This document shows positions 10,871 through 23,874 of a stretch of 64,000 nucleotides of DNA, in pieces; the first letter of the stretch is position 1; each line of letters starts with the position of its first letter. Both the position numbers and the translations under genes were made by a program. The notes below the pieces were generated by a model. It was not told the origin of the DNA. It searched no databases and saw only the letters and a program-made list of their open reading frames with translations. The stretch covers positions 930,001 to 994,000 of the forward strand of contig JAZBQD010000007.1 in NCBI GenBank assembly GCA_036583965.1. Reading direction: 5' to 3'. Origin of the DNA: Prunella strophiata (lineage: Eukaryota > Chordata > Aves > Passeriformes > Prunellidae).

Positions 10871-12252
10871 CCGTGAATCAGCTCTGTGGTCTGAGTAAAA
10901 TTCTAGCCATCAGACTGAAAGTGAGTTGCAGGCAATGAAATAGGAGGGATGCTCTGACTGTCTTTTCTGGTGGGGCTGTGGAACATCTTGACTGAATTAC
11001 TAAGTATGTTGTTGAGAGAGATGATAAATAGCAATGAATGCAGGGATTTGCAGTGAGGAGGAGCTACCTTGCAAAGTGATCTGGACACCAGATGGCTCCT
11101 TTATCTGGTGTGTGACATGTATGCTCAAGTGCTCACCATGTCAAATGGTAGTTTCTGCATGGAAACCAGTTGTATAGCCAGGTTATGCTGGGGCGGACCC
11201 TTGCAGAGGTTTGTGTGTCCAAAAGGTGGGATTGTTACTGATTGAGGGTGTTAAGGTGGATGTGTTCTCAGTTGCAGTAGGTTAATTCTGGGCTCTTGGC
11301 TTTTTCCTTTACTATGGCATCTCTGCTTACAGTAAGATAATATTCGTTGTGTGAGAAGATGGATGAATTCGCAACGACTCACTGACATTAGTGTTGATTA
11401 GGGACAGAAAGCCACCAATGCTTACAGGAGCGCATGTTTCTCTGAAAATACCCAATCATTCTAATGTCAGGAGGATTCCAGTTCTGCATTTCAACACTAC
11501 AGGGAAGGGACAGAATAGCTTCCACAACTAGAAAACTTATGAGTGCTTAGTATATTCTGGAGTTTAGTGAGATTGTAGTTTATACCTTTTTTACAATGTG
11601 CCGTTTGTTGGGAACTGTATCGCTTTTTGAAGCTTTGTCACAGTGCTAGTGGGGCAGCGGAGGAGGTGAGCAGTAGTCATGCAGCTAGTGAGGAGATTGG
11701 TTTCAAGTAAAACAGCCAAGGAGGGTTTTGTGCCCTCTTGTATCTCCTTGCATGCATTCAAGTTAGAGTACTCAAGAAAAGCACAGATGAAGACTGCATG
11801 TGTTCTTTTGTTTTGGGGCGTCTTTTTGTGGGTTTCTACAAATTACAGGGTGAAATTGTCTTTTCCTGTGGGCTTGTGTGTTATAATAAACTGCTAATGA
11901 AAACCTTCAAGAGTGAGTAGGTCTCCAGCCTATGAGGGCCTTTGCCATACTTTTTTTCAGCTAGGAAATTTGAAAAGGCCATGCTTTAATTGTTATACAC
12001 AAGCTTATGGGACTGTGTGCTTTGTAAATTTGACTTCCTGGGGACAGTTTCCTTAGCTATTAATGGTTCAATAGTGAAGCTTTTCTCAAGGAAGAAGAGG
12101 TGGTGTACTTCCTCACTCCAAATAAAGTGCAAGGCAAATCTGAATAGACACAAGCTAATTGGTGGCATGTCCAAGGAGTAATGTGAATAAGCTATGGACA
12201 AATTGGTATACAGTTCGTCTGTAACTAACTCTTTTCAATTGCAAATGCATGG
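10871..12252. other. AT-rich stretch, no gene seen
   Basis: Non-repetitive AT-leaning DNA with no sustained frame. An AATAAA lies near 11884 without any convincing upstream coding sequence. It ends at the scaffold gap. Confidence 0.4.
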
Positions 12253-12752
12253 NNNNNNNNNNNNNNNNNNNNNNNNNNNNNNNNNNNNNNNNNNNNNNNN
12301 NNNNNNNNNNNNNNNNNNNNNNNNNNNNNNNNNNNNNNNNNNNNNNNNNNNNNNNNNNNNNNNNNNNNNNNNNNNNNNNNNNNNNNNNNNNNNNNNNNNN
12401 NNNNNNNNNNNNNNNNNNNNNNNNNNNNNNNNNNNNNNNNNNNNNNNNNNNNNNNNNNNNNNNNNNNNNNNNNNNNNNNNNNNNNNNNNNNNNNNNNNNN
12501 NNNNNNNNNNNNNNNNNNNNNNNNNNNNNNNNNNNNNNNNNNNNNNNNNNNNNNNNNNNNNNNNNNNNNNNNNNNNNNNNNNNNNNNNNNNNNNNNNNNN
12601 NNNNNNNNNNNNNNNNNNNNNNNNNNNNNNNNNNNNNNNNNNNNNNNNNNNNNNNNNNNNNNNNNNNNNNNNNNNNNNNNNNNNNNNNNNNNNNNNNNNN
12701 NNNNNNNNNNNNNNNNNNNNNNNNNNNNNNNNNNNNNNNNNNNNNNNNNNNN
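12253..12752. other. Assembly gap (500 N)
   Basis: Exactly 500 N, a conventional placeholder of unknown true length. Sequence on the two sides cannot be assumed adjacent. Confidence 0.99.
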
Positions 12753-13537
12753 CCCACAGTGGCACCCTCCAAACCCTGGAAGTTCAAGCAATTCACTATG
12801 TATTCAAATATCCATTAATACATTTAAAGATTGAAATCCTTTCTTCACTGTAAAGGGTAGGAAAATCTATTTATACCAGTGAAGAAAGTATTTCCTACAA
12901 TTCCATCCTAAAACTGTATGGTCTGTTGAGATTTAATGTTCATTTTAGGCACGGTTTGTCATCATTGTTTAAGTCATCAGCTTAAACATATGTAAGGTTT
13001 TTTTTATTATTTACTCTTATCTTTCTTGCCAGCATTGGATGCCAGTAGAAGACTTCATTCTAAACAAACAACTCTGCATTATTGCTGGAGGAAACAGTGC
13101 TAACTACTTTTTCCTGCTTTCCAGTCAAAATATCTGTAGTATCTCTCTGAATCATCTTCTTCTAGGTTCTCATCCATTTAGCACAGTAAAGTTGTGCTGC
13201 ACATCCATATAGCATGTTTTCAAAACATGTCTCTATTTCTATGGTGTCTGTAGTTTGGCCTGTAACAGCAATGCACATGCAAGGAAAATGCCAGAGTCAA
13301 AACATGAAATGAAGTTGTTGGTTGCAAGCAAACAATTCTGATAAGTTTATTCCTTTTCTTTGATCTATTTAATTTCATTAAGAGAACTGTAGGATTTATA
13401 ACGATACAAAAAAGAGGAAATGCTTAATACATGAAAGCACAAAGTTTTTGTTAGTGGACCAAAGTAATTTCAAAGGTAGTGGAACTTGTAACTAAACAAA
13501 GATTTGCTGAGTTCTGTCCACATGGATGTGAATTTCC
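12753..13537. other. AT-rich stretch, no gene seen
   Basis: Unique AT-rich DNA with stops in all frames. Confidence 0.4.
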
Positions 13538-13855
13538 CTAGTTAGCACAAATAATGTTGTCAGGGAAGGCCACTCCTTCCCATGCTTTCCCCAGGAATTC
13601 TGTGTCAGTCTCTTCTTCTGCTGACAAGTGACTTCCTGCAAAGCTATCCACAGAGCTGAACAGTGTGATGGCAGCCAAGAAAAGGACTTTGCATATGCAC
13701 TGTTGGAGCTTTCTGTCCAGTGCCAGTGCAGGTTTTGTCACAGCCTCCTGCCCGGCTTCCAGGTTTGCAATTTCCTTCTTCACACGCGAGTACAACTGCC
13801 GAAGGCTCGCCTCCTGCTCCTTCAGCTTCTGAAGGATTTCTTCCCTCTTTCCTTC
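13538..13855 (-). CDS. Unidentified open fragment: coiled coil then hydrophobic segment
   Basis: The frame opens right after a TGA (13856-13858) and runs 105 codons to TAG at 13538-13540, with no Met at its head. The first half is heptad-like and rich in Glu/Lys/Leu (EEILQKLKEQEASLRQLY, then a VKKE segment). It is followed by a short hydrophobic run (VLFLAAITLF) and an acidic C-terminal tail. This would fit the last exon of a small coiled-coil, tail-anchored membrane protein, or a retrocopy fragment. I do not recognise the family. No matching upstream exon is visible. Confidence 0.35.
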   Translation of the reverse strand, partial: EGKREEILQKLKEQEASLRQLYSRVKKEIANLEAGQEAVTKPALALDRKLQQCICKVLFLAAITLFSSVDSFAGSHLSAEEETDTEFLGKAWEGVAFPDNIICAN

Positions 13856-13860
13856 TCATG

Positions 13861-16800
13861 AGCAACTCCCTTCCTTCCAGAGGAGAAGAGCAGCTGGTTG
13901 AGGGTCAACAGCTGCCATCAGCAAAATGAGTGCCCAGAAGATTGCCATGGCAGATCCTTCCTTGAAAGAGAAAGAAGGTGGGAATAACCCAGATTCAGAT
14001 TCTCAAGAAGAAAAAGAAGCTTCACACGAACAAAAGCTTTTTCATCCTTTCCTTTCTAGCCCTGAAAAAAGTTGGAGGACAGAGGAGCTCCTCAGTGTGG
14101 GCCTGCTGCTGCAAGTTCCAAACTCTGCTGCCCAAAGAGGCTCCATCAGCAAGAGATGAGGGGGAAGGTGAGGAAGGTGTGACACACAGGGAGGCAAAAC
14201 AGAAACGGCCATGTTTGAGGAGAGAGAAGTCCAGAATTTTAGGTGAAAGAGGAAACAAAGTCCCCCAAGTAGGAGAGGAGTGCCCTAACAATGAGGGAGG
14301 CCAATGAGGGAGACATTCCCCATCTGCTGTGCCAGGGGGGCTCAGGACAGGCTGGATACAGCAGGACCCTCTGCTGGGATGCAAGGAATGATGAAGGGGA
14401 AGGAGCTGCTGCTACAGAACTCACACAAACTGTCACTTGTTCACATGAGTTTTAAATCTCAAAAGAGAGAGTTTGTCAGGCTCTCCCTCTGTGACTGAAG
14501 GCCAAGAGATGTTGATCGGGGGACCACTCCTTGACTGGACCTGAGGGGCTGGTGGGAGCTCACTTACCAGCAGGTACCCCTGGAGATGGGTGCAGCTGTG
14601 CTGCAGCATCTCCCTCTGACACCAACCTGCTCTTGTTGCCTTGGAGACACTCCTGGAGCAGGTGGGTTCCAGGGTCATGGAATCCTAGAGTTGCGAAAAC
14701 CCTGGGACCACAGATTCTGGGCCTGATTTTTTAACTTTGAGATGATGCTAATCCATCAGGTTCCTGAGAACGTTCTCCTTTATTTTATTTTCAGTTAGTT
14801 GTTTGTCTCTTCTCAATTCAAAATTGGGTGGGATTATGTTGTTCTTAAAATTCCATACCCTTGATTCTTTCCCTTGGGGAATTTACTATAAGCATTGTCA
14901 AAGAATCATGAGTGCCACACAGCCAAACCTCCTCCAAAGTCCACTGAAGAGAGAGGGGGAGATTTAATTTCAGTTTTAAGGAGTGTTGGAAAAACATTTC
15001 TTCATCCCATTTTAAGCTGGTGGTTCACATTTACTGCTTTTGTTACAATCCTCAGGTATCCCATTCACCCAGAAGCTGATGCCCTATTACATTGGGGCTG
15101 TTCCACAGAAATATGCTTTACAGAAAGGTGGTTCAGAATTCCCCATTTTCAGTTGAAAAATACTGGACTATATTGTTAAAGCACTTTTGCCTCAAATGTT
15201 TCATGATAAAGTACAATGCCATCATGAGCAAAGCATGATGGAAAAAGTGATGTAGAGCATGTGAACTTTGCTATTGCAAGAGGTGGCTTGAAATGGAGAT
15301 ATGGTGTGAGTTTGGCTTTTCCTGTTGGTTTGTAATATTGAGTCTGCTTTGTGTGGCATTTAAACCTTTATTTATCCTGGCTGTTTTGGGTTCAACACCT
15401 GCACAAAGGCAAATGAATCAGCCAGGAACACAAACCACCTGGTTTTGACTCCTTCAATGTGCCTGGAAAGACAAGGACGTGTCTGAGATAGAAGCAAAAC
15501 ACAATCTACAAGAGGCAGGAAAAATTACTCCATTTAGGCTGCTGAACTTACTAAAAAAAAAATTTGTAGTGACTCCAACTGTAAAATAGCAACATAAAAT
15601 GTTTTTGTGTCTAAGAAGTGAGAAGGGTGGAATAAGATTTAATTGGAAGGAAAAGGAAGACCTAGTAAGAAGTAGTTAAAGGTTTGGAATAAACAGGAAA
15701 TGAGATGCCACTACATGAGCCTGCCAAAGATGCATAGTAATGAATAATCTATCATTCTCTAGAGCAAACAAAATTATCACCTTCCCTCTGAACAATGGAA
15801 GTTCAGTGATTCTATACATGAGTATTTACTCATTGAATACATGAACTAGTGATTAGACAAAGGGTACTTTTGAAAGTAGACATTTAGAAGTGGACTTTAA
15901 GTATTGAAGAAAAGGGGGAGTAATTGAAATCTCAGTGTTATGCATTTGGGGGCTGGGGACAAGAAAGTCTGCAACAAACCTGTAGCTTATTCTGTGGAAA
16001 AAAAGTAGAAGGAGGACCTATGTATGCTGGTAGATTGAGATGACAGTGGCTGCCTTTGCCAGTAAGATGTGGTGATGAAAGCAGGAAGCTCAGTCCTAGG
16101 CTGTGTGAAGTGAGATTTCTGGTGGAGATAAGGTGTACTAATATCACTCAAAATTGCTGTTAGACTTTGTTTTCTATCAATCATGATATCAAGTCTTTCA
16201 GTAAAAAATTAATTTTACAGGAACTACAAGTCTATTCAAAGCAGGGGTCTGGAAAGGATTTAGTTTCATGAAAGGAATCTGAAGAATTTGTTGTCAAGTC
16301 TTGCAAATTAGAAGCTGGGAACATGTGTTTGCTTTCTAGAAATGCATTCAAAGATAAAATCTTGTTCAAAAGGAAAGATGAAACCAAATGGAAATGAACT
16401 GGCTTTTAAGAAATTCAGATTAAAAATAAGAAACTTCCAACCAAACTTCCACTCTGATTCTAGAATAGCCATTTAATAGAACATATTTGAGCCCTCTAAA
16501 TTATTTTTGAAGTGATTTTTAAGCCATTTATGAGCAAGTTATCTGATCTGGTGCTTCTAGTATCAGACGTGTAGGTTTGATGGCATAGATTTCCTTTTCC
16601 ATCTTCTGACTTCTACAGAAATATATAAACCTTTGCACAAATATTGAATTTGTTGATTGGAACTACTTTCTTATTTAAATGAGAGCACACAGAGTATTTT
16701 TGCTGACTCATTCCAGTATTTGTGACACTATGTTGCTACTTTTAATCTTTCCAATTTGTCTGTTGAAGGGTTAATATTCTGACGGGAATCTTAGAAAAGC

Positions 16801-19800
16801 TAACATCAGACTGTCCTTTTCTCACCTTATTTTATTTTTTTTGACAATTTTATCTGGAGCTGCTGTGTAATAGATGTGAACAAGGGTCTCCAAATTTCTC
16901 TAGTCTCCTGAGTGATACTGATCTCATAGCTCCCTGTAAAATGCTTGTTGCTCCCTTCATTAAGTAATCCAGGCTTTACTTAATCAGTAGGGTTAGGACC
17001 TTAAATGAGTAAATAGTAGAAGGTGAAAGGCTAATGCTGCTGCTCATAATGCATGTCATAACTCCTTTGAATAAGGCACAGAGAGCTGTAGTGTTTGTTA
17101 TTAAACTACAAATTAAGGCAGATTTGGAGGAAGGAAAAAACAATGTTCAACGAGGCACTAGTGCTATTTTCATGGACTCTCACGTTAGTCTCCAAATTAG
17201 TCATTGCTTGTGATTGTGTCTGAGCACTTCCACTGCCTGTGGCCCCAAATTATGTACAGTGTTGTTTTTCTCCTTTTCACTTTCATTTCTAGTTCTCCCT
17301 TCCTGCCAGGTGTCTCTCTCTTGCAGCATATTGTTCTTATCAGGCCCTGAGGAATATTGTCCCCTTCAATTACAAGTGTAGCCTGACCACTGGGAAGCAG
17401 GAGCTAGGGTGAGCTCTCTTGAGCACATTCTCTCCTGTTGCTGGCTTTGTTCACTTTTCTCCTTCACAATGCAGGAAACATGCCCTGTTAATTATGGGAG
17501 TGAGAACTGTGTGTGTGCTCAGGAATCTGCAATTTAAATGTGTGCTGATGGCAACATCCCTTCAAGATTATCAACATGCTTCAGCCACCGTGTCAGATTT
17601 TAAACTCCTGGAAGCATCTGCAAGGAAGTCCTGAGAAGATTTGTCATGCAATTTTCCATGAGGCATATTCCTCTTACTTTGGGCTAAATAAAGTCAAAAG
17701 TCATGTATCCAGCCATAAGCTCACTCAGCTCTGCTGTCTCATCTCTCAGGAAAACTATAATTGTTGCACTTTTTTACAAGACCCAGGCTGTCATTGCAAA
17801 GAGATTGAGTCATGGAATCCTTCATCTTCAGCACTACTTTTGTCTGTGCACTGGAGAACCCCTTGTTGCAAATCATCAGGTAACATGCTGAACAAAAGAA
17901 CCAGTCTCCTTCACAAAGCTGGGTCAGCAGATTATTTTTTTGCTCCATCCCTCATCCCTCAAATTTTAGAGTGGCTAAAATTGCCTGTTTGTAAGTCTGG
18001 TGGATTCTTTAAATTGGATCAAAGCTCATTAAGTCTAATTTGAGTCCATAACAGTTTGTTAAATCTGAATATGCCAGTATCACAGGGTTCAACAAATTTA
18101 GTGGTTTTGAAAACTTTTCTTAGTTTGCTATCTTATAACAACACTGCAAATGCAATAATATTCATTGTTAGAATGAATTAATACACTATGCAAATATAAA
18201 TTCAACAGGCCATATTTTGATTGGTAAGTATTGTGACAATATTAGCATGTTCTTTGTTCAGCTTTGCATGAAAAGAGGCCAATTAATAGCCTTACAATGT
18301 AATTAACTTGCTGATAGTGTGAATTTTTTGCATTTTCCTCCTTTCTCTCAGGAAATTACATTCTTTTACTGTGGTCTTTGACTTCTGTGAACTCAGTGCC
18401 TTGAGTGTTTGTCAAGATAACTACTGTTTTAGCAATTTAATGTGCCAGGCAGGAAGCAAAACTCCTCAAAACCAGCTTGAACAGTGCCTCAGTATCCCTT
18501 CAGCTGATGGAGGTTGGATAGGACTGGACCTATTTAAACTGTTCCCATTTACAGAAAATTAGTCTATGTTTATCCTAGACTTTACATAAACTAATCAGCA
18601 AATTCAGTTAGTCTGTGATTTTACAGTGACTGCCTTAAGTTCTGCAGTGTGCCAACAATTCTGGGCTGGAATAATGTTTCCAGATATCTTTAGAGGGACA
18701 ACTTACAGTGAGGATTTCTCAGAAAAATGTAAAGATCTGAGGAGAACACTGGTGCAGCATTTAACATTAAATTATTTATACAGCCTTTCAAAGAGGCCTG
18801 ATGGAACAATTGTAAGTTCACACATCATACCTTATATATTACAAGTGATTACTGTGTTTTTACTTTCCTTACAGACTTTTCTACAATGGTGCTCTTTGAG
18901 TAATTCTGCATTATACATTACTGACTTAATTTGGGGAAGTTGTTAGATTTTGGTAACTGTAACAATTGAGTCATCATTAAGGCTAATTAAAAGAACCCTT
19001 TCAATATAGCCTGTTCGCTTTTTTAAAACCTAGAAACTAGCTTTTATCCTTGTTGTTCTAAGGTTTAAATAACTCATACTAAAGTCACCTTTTGTCAGAG
19101 GGAAGTCGGATTGCTAGTGTTCCATTGGAAAAGAAGTAGGTAAAATTACAAGGAAAAAAAAATACCCTGCAAACCATCTGGCTGTACTTTTATCTTGCTG
19201 CATTGAGTACAAACCCTAAATATTTGTAGGATTCTATTACCTTAGGAATGATCTACACAGTAAGTCCACTCACTTAAAAGACAGGAATCTGATTCTTATC
19301 TCCCTTAAAGCTGCTCTGTGTGTTTAAAGCTATCTCTCTAGCTAGCTCTACAAAATTTTGCCAAAATCAGTGCAAATACAATATTGTGCATCCACAGGGC
19401 TCTTTTATGTGATTAATATCATGTAAAGCTATTGAAGAAAAATGAGCACTGTCTCTGTGGCTCTTCACTCTCTCCTTCCACTGAGAGTTGAGCTCTGCTG
19501 GGCATTGTATTGATGTGGAGATTGGCCCTGGCTGCATTGCATACCCATGAATAATTCTGAAAAGATGAATTAGAAAAAAATTAGAGATTATTTATGTTCA
19601 AAGGGGGGGGAGGGAATTCATTCAATAAGTTGTTTGTTGCCAATTAATTACCTACCACTAATTAGAATAATAAATTTGCACACAGTTGTAAGATTTGGCA
19701 CTGACTTTCACCATAGGCTTATCTGGAAGCAGTACTAAATGCTATCATTAGGACTGGTAATAAATCTGCCATATTAGGTGAAAATGGATAAAAAGGCTAA

Positions 19801-20849
19801 GAAGCCTTGGAAACATAATTTGAGTGAGCAGAAGTCTTTACACTTTATAAATACGACCACTGGAATTATTCACATGAATTGATCAGCTCTGACTTCGACA
19901 CAGTGTTATAAAACATGAAACTTTTGCACTTAGTGAAACTCAGTGCTAAATTGGAGGTATAACTCTTTTTCATGATAACATTTGCAATTTAAAACACAAG
20001 TGTGTGTGCTGCCAGTAAAATGGTGGTAAAGAGCTTCAAGATGGAAATTTTAAACAAATGATCTAGTCATTAACTCTTGACTTTTGTATTCATGTAACAC
20101 CAACATGAGAGAGATCAATCATTTTGATATCAACCCACCTTGTCTGTCCTAAAAAATCGATTTTTTAGTTAACAAAAACTACTTAAAGATGATCAGAAAA
20201 TAGCAAAACAAAAAAAAAAAAAATGAGGCAGGGGGGAAGAAAAATGCTATTAAGAGAACTTTGAATATCATATGTCTCTTCTTAGATATTTAAAATAGGA
20301 GTATTTTTTAAAATGTCTTTACCCAGGATGAAATTGACCTGCAATGTGTTATGTAGTGGCAGAAACATCTATATTAAACAAGGTCCAAACATCTTTTGAA
20401 GTAACACACTTAGAGCAATGGGCTGTTGCTCTAAGTTGGCCTCAGCCAGTGACACCAGAGGATTTTTTCCAAATGACACAATTTTTTAAAGACTATGTTT
20501 TTTGGAAAGCACTCTAGAATTCAGAGTATTCAAATTGCTTGTTAGTCAAGTTCAGTTGAGTGCTCTTGAAAACTATGTTTCAAATACTTTACAACCTCAA
20601 TTAAACAGAATGACTTTTAAGGAATGTGGAGACCTTCTCCTGAATTTTCTTTTTGCACTGGATAGGTGACAAAACACGGTTTTTACATTAAATGCTGTCT
20701 TTATAATGTAGAGTCTAGATAAATTGCTTTTTTTTCAATATGCCACGGCGTACTAAATTCAGTAACTTTAAAACTAGGGGTTAGCTACCATCCATCTATG
20801 TATCTATACATCTCCCTTTTCAAAAGGAAATCCTAAATGCATAGGAGCA
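13861..20849. other. Gene-poor AT-rich region
   Basis: About 7 kb with no frame over about 155 codons and no family resemblance in any of them. Composition is clearly more AT-rich than the keratin regions. It could be intron or intergenic DNA of an unrelated locus. Confidence 0.45.
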
Positions 20850-21170
20850 GGCTGTGCCCATGTGCTGCCAAAAGATGAGCCTGGGGAGAGACTGCCTGGA
20901 ACAGAGAGCCTTGGCTGGAATTCAGGGAAAAAAAGGCAAGTTTATCAACTTTGGAGGAAAGGGAGAGCCACTTGTGTGAGCTACAAGGATGCCATGGGGT
21001 TATGCAGGGAGAAAATTAGAAGGGCTAAAGCCCCCAGAATTAATCTGGCTACTGCTGTAAAAAACAATAAAAAATGGTTCTGTAAATACATTGGCAACAA
21101 AAGGGAGTCTAAGGAGAACGTCCCCCTTTATTTGATGTGGGGGGAAAACATGGTGACAGGATGAGAAAAG
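20850..21170 (+). mobile_element. CR1 LINE ORF2 fragment
   Basis: A 100-codon open stretch reads as the CR1 region between endonuclease and reverse transcriptase: WRKGRAT, then SYKDAM, then CREKIRRAKA, then VKNNKKWFCKYI. It is out of context and incomplete, with no catalytic motifs. It probably belongs to the same insertion as 21755-22485, after an internal rearrangement. Confidence 0.8.
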
Positions 21171-21754
21171 GCTCAGGGGATCCAATGCCTTATTGCTTCA
21201 GCTTTGTTGGATAAGCCCTTTTCTGACCCAGAGATGGGGCAACTGAGAGGTATTTTAAAACTTTTTTTTATTTTCAGTCTCATATGAAGGGTGAGAAAAT
21301 ACAGATGTTATAATTCACACTATCACAATCCGATGCCAACTATTTTAAAATATGAATAACATTATAAGTGTTTCTTAGCCTATCAGCTCTTACTACACAT
21401 GCTGTAAATGCCTTAAAGCCAATCATCTAAAATTGCTCTTTGTGGTCGTACTACATCTTTCATAGCTCTATTTCTCCAAAGTATCCAGTCTTATTTGCAA
21501 GGCCATCCTCTGAAACTTGTTTCTAGCTCCATTTCTCTCTCAACAATGTCTGTTGTATTCCATGGCATTTCTAAGCCAGCAGTCCTAATGTCAAAGTTTG
21601 GATACAGATGCATACTCTGTAAGCCTTCTGTCAGGCTTTGAGAATTCTCTGCAATTCCATTTCCCACATTTCTTTTTCTCCTTTGGATGGTCCTTAATAG
21701 TAAGAGCAGCTGTTCTACAGCTTCTCAGCCCCTTGAGATGGAAGACAGGGGCAG
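21171..21754. other. Unique sequence between two CR1 pieces
   Basis: AT-rich, no coding frame and no clear CR1 similarity. Confidence 0.4.
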
Positions 21755-22485
21755 AGAGTATTGACCCTTGACCCACCTGACCTCCTCTGACAAGGTGACC
21801 CACTAAGTGGATGAGGGAAAGGCTGTAGCTGTTGTCTGTCTGTCTGGCCTGCAGGAAAGACCTTGAGACTGTTTCCCACAGCATTCTGCTGGAGAAACTG
21901 GCTGCTCATGGCTTGGATGAATAGTGTGTGTGGCAGGAGCAGGGCAGGGATTGTCCCCTGTGCTGGGCACTGGTGAGGCCACACCCCGAGTGCTGTGTCC
22001 AGTTCTGGGCCCCTCACTGCAGAAAAAAAAAACAAAACATTGAAGAGGGGCTGGAGAGAGTCCAGAGAAGGGCAACAGAGCTGGGGAAGGGTCTGGAGCA
22101 CAAGTCCTGAGGGAGCTGGGGGTGTTCAGCCTGGAGAAAAGGAGGAACAGATCTCTTTTTATTACTGCCTGAAAGAAGGGTGAGCAAGGTGGGGGCTGAT
22201 CTCTTCTCCCAAATAACCAGTGATGGGACAAAAAGAAATGGCCCTGGAGTAATGCAGGGGAGGTTTAGAGTGAAAATTAGGGAAAATTTTATTCACTGGA
22301 AGTGTTGTCAAGCACTGGAATGGATTCCCCATGGAAGTGCTTGAGTCACCATTCCTGGAGGTATTTAAAAGTGGTGTGAAATGGCACTTAAAGAGAGGAT
22401 TAAGTGATGGACCTGGCAGTGCTGGGATAATGGTTGGACCTGATGCTGTTAGAAGTCTTTTCCAAGCTAAAGGATTCTATGAACA
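21755..22485 (+). mobile_element. CR1 LINE reverse-transcriptase and 3' end, internally deleted
   Basis: It starts in the reverse-transcriptase coding region (the stretch containing GTTTCCCACAGCATTCT and GCTGCTCATGGCTTGGATG). Near 21925 it jumps to the later segment ending in GCACTGGTGAGGCC. It then continues through the whole 3' region to the terminal ATTCTATGA-like sequence at about 22470. Several hundred bases between are missing, and stops interrupt the frame. Confidence 0.85.
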
Positions 22486-23874
22486 TCAGGTCTGAGCCAG
22501 GTAACCAGATACTTTGCTAAATTAGAGAGAACTGTGGGAAATGACACAAGTAAGGTCTCTTATGCTTGAGCAAATCTTGTTTAATGTATTTTAATGACGG
22601 AAAAATAGTTATAAAAGCAGAACAATATGAGGCTGTAAAATGCTAGAAGAAATTATGTGGTAATGAACAGTAAGTAGTACATGTGAGGAGGTAAAGGGAA
22701 CTGAAGCATAATTTCTTTCTTCACATGTATAGTGAACTCTGCATTATGTATTATCACTCATGGAAAAGATTCTGAAATCAAAATAAGTGTATTTTCAGAA
22801 AGGTAAGATTGAAGCATCTCTCTGGAAAACACTTTAGTAAAAAAAAAAAAAAAAAAAAGACTTTTTGGAAAACAGGGGACTGTAAAGAAAATGTGTTTCA
22901 AATGTATAAACTTACCTGAATCCTGTATATTGTATCCTGTTTTCCCCATTACATCTTGGGATATAGGGAAGCTGGGAAAAGGTGGGAAGAGAAGTGAATG
23001 ATCAGAGGGTTGGAATACTGTCTGTAGGGAGACAGATTAGATAGACTGAGTTTCTGTACCATGGAAATAAAATAACCTAGAGGAAGATGGGGTAGAGCAA
23101 AACAAAGTAAGTAATGAATTGCAGGAAGAGGGTTGAGTGATACAGAACCACATTTCATTTACAGATCTCTTAGGAATATAGCAACTCAAGTGTGTGTGGT
23201 ATATCTCCAGGCCGCAAAGTTTAAAATCAAACAATCAGAAACACTTTTTCATACAAAAAAATAAACAATGTGAGCCACTTGCTACTAGGTGTTGCAAAGG
23301 CCAAAGTTTAACTGAGTTCAAAAAGAGACTTAAGGCTACTTTGTGTCAGAATTGTAAAAACATCCTACTCAGACCCAACTTCTGGCTGAGGATAGTTCCT
23401 AAACCACTAATGCCAGAAGATGGAAGGAGGGGTGCTCAGATTTGCCACACTTATAATCTGTCCTTATCATCTCTAATGGGCATGTTGGGACCAGGCTAAT
23501 GGGCTAAACAGAGGTTTTTTTTTTTTGTTTTTTTTTTGTCTGAACCATTATGGTTCTTTTTATTTTGTAGGCGTAGGGTTTTTTTTTCCCCCCCAGTAAT
23601 GGGGAGCAAAGTGGGAAATTCCAACTGTTTTGTTGAGCTCTGTAAATACCTCTGGAATATGAGTCTTAATAAGCTAATTTAGGATTGTTCACCAATTTTG
23701 CTTTCCTCATGTTAATATGTAAAAAATGAGTCTAAAAATTCATCTGGCAAGAATGCTTAAGAATATTATCTAGGTACAGTGAATTTGGATGAAGGGAATC
23801 ATTTTATGTATTTCCATTTGGAGTGATAATGATGTGTGTCTAATTTAAAGGGACAATGTGTCAGAAAAGCTAAC
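22486..23874. other. AT-rich stretch with homopolymers, no gene seen
   Basis: It contains a run of A at about 22838-22858 and T-rich runs at about 23514-23540 and 23578-23588. No coding signal. Confidence 0.4.

Noticed and set aside
13926..14159. 77-codon frame starting MSAQKIAM
   Set aside because: Low-complexity Glu/Lys content, no homology I recognise, and no promoter or splice support.
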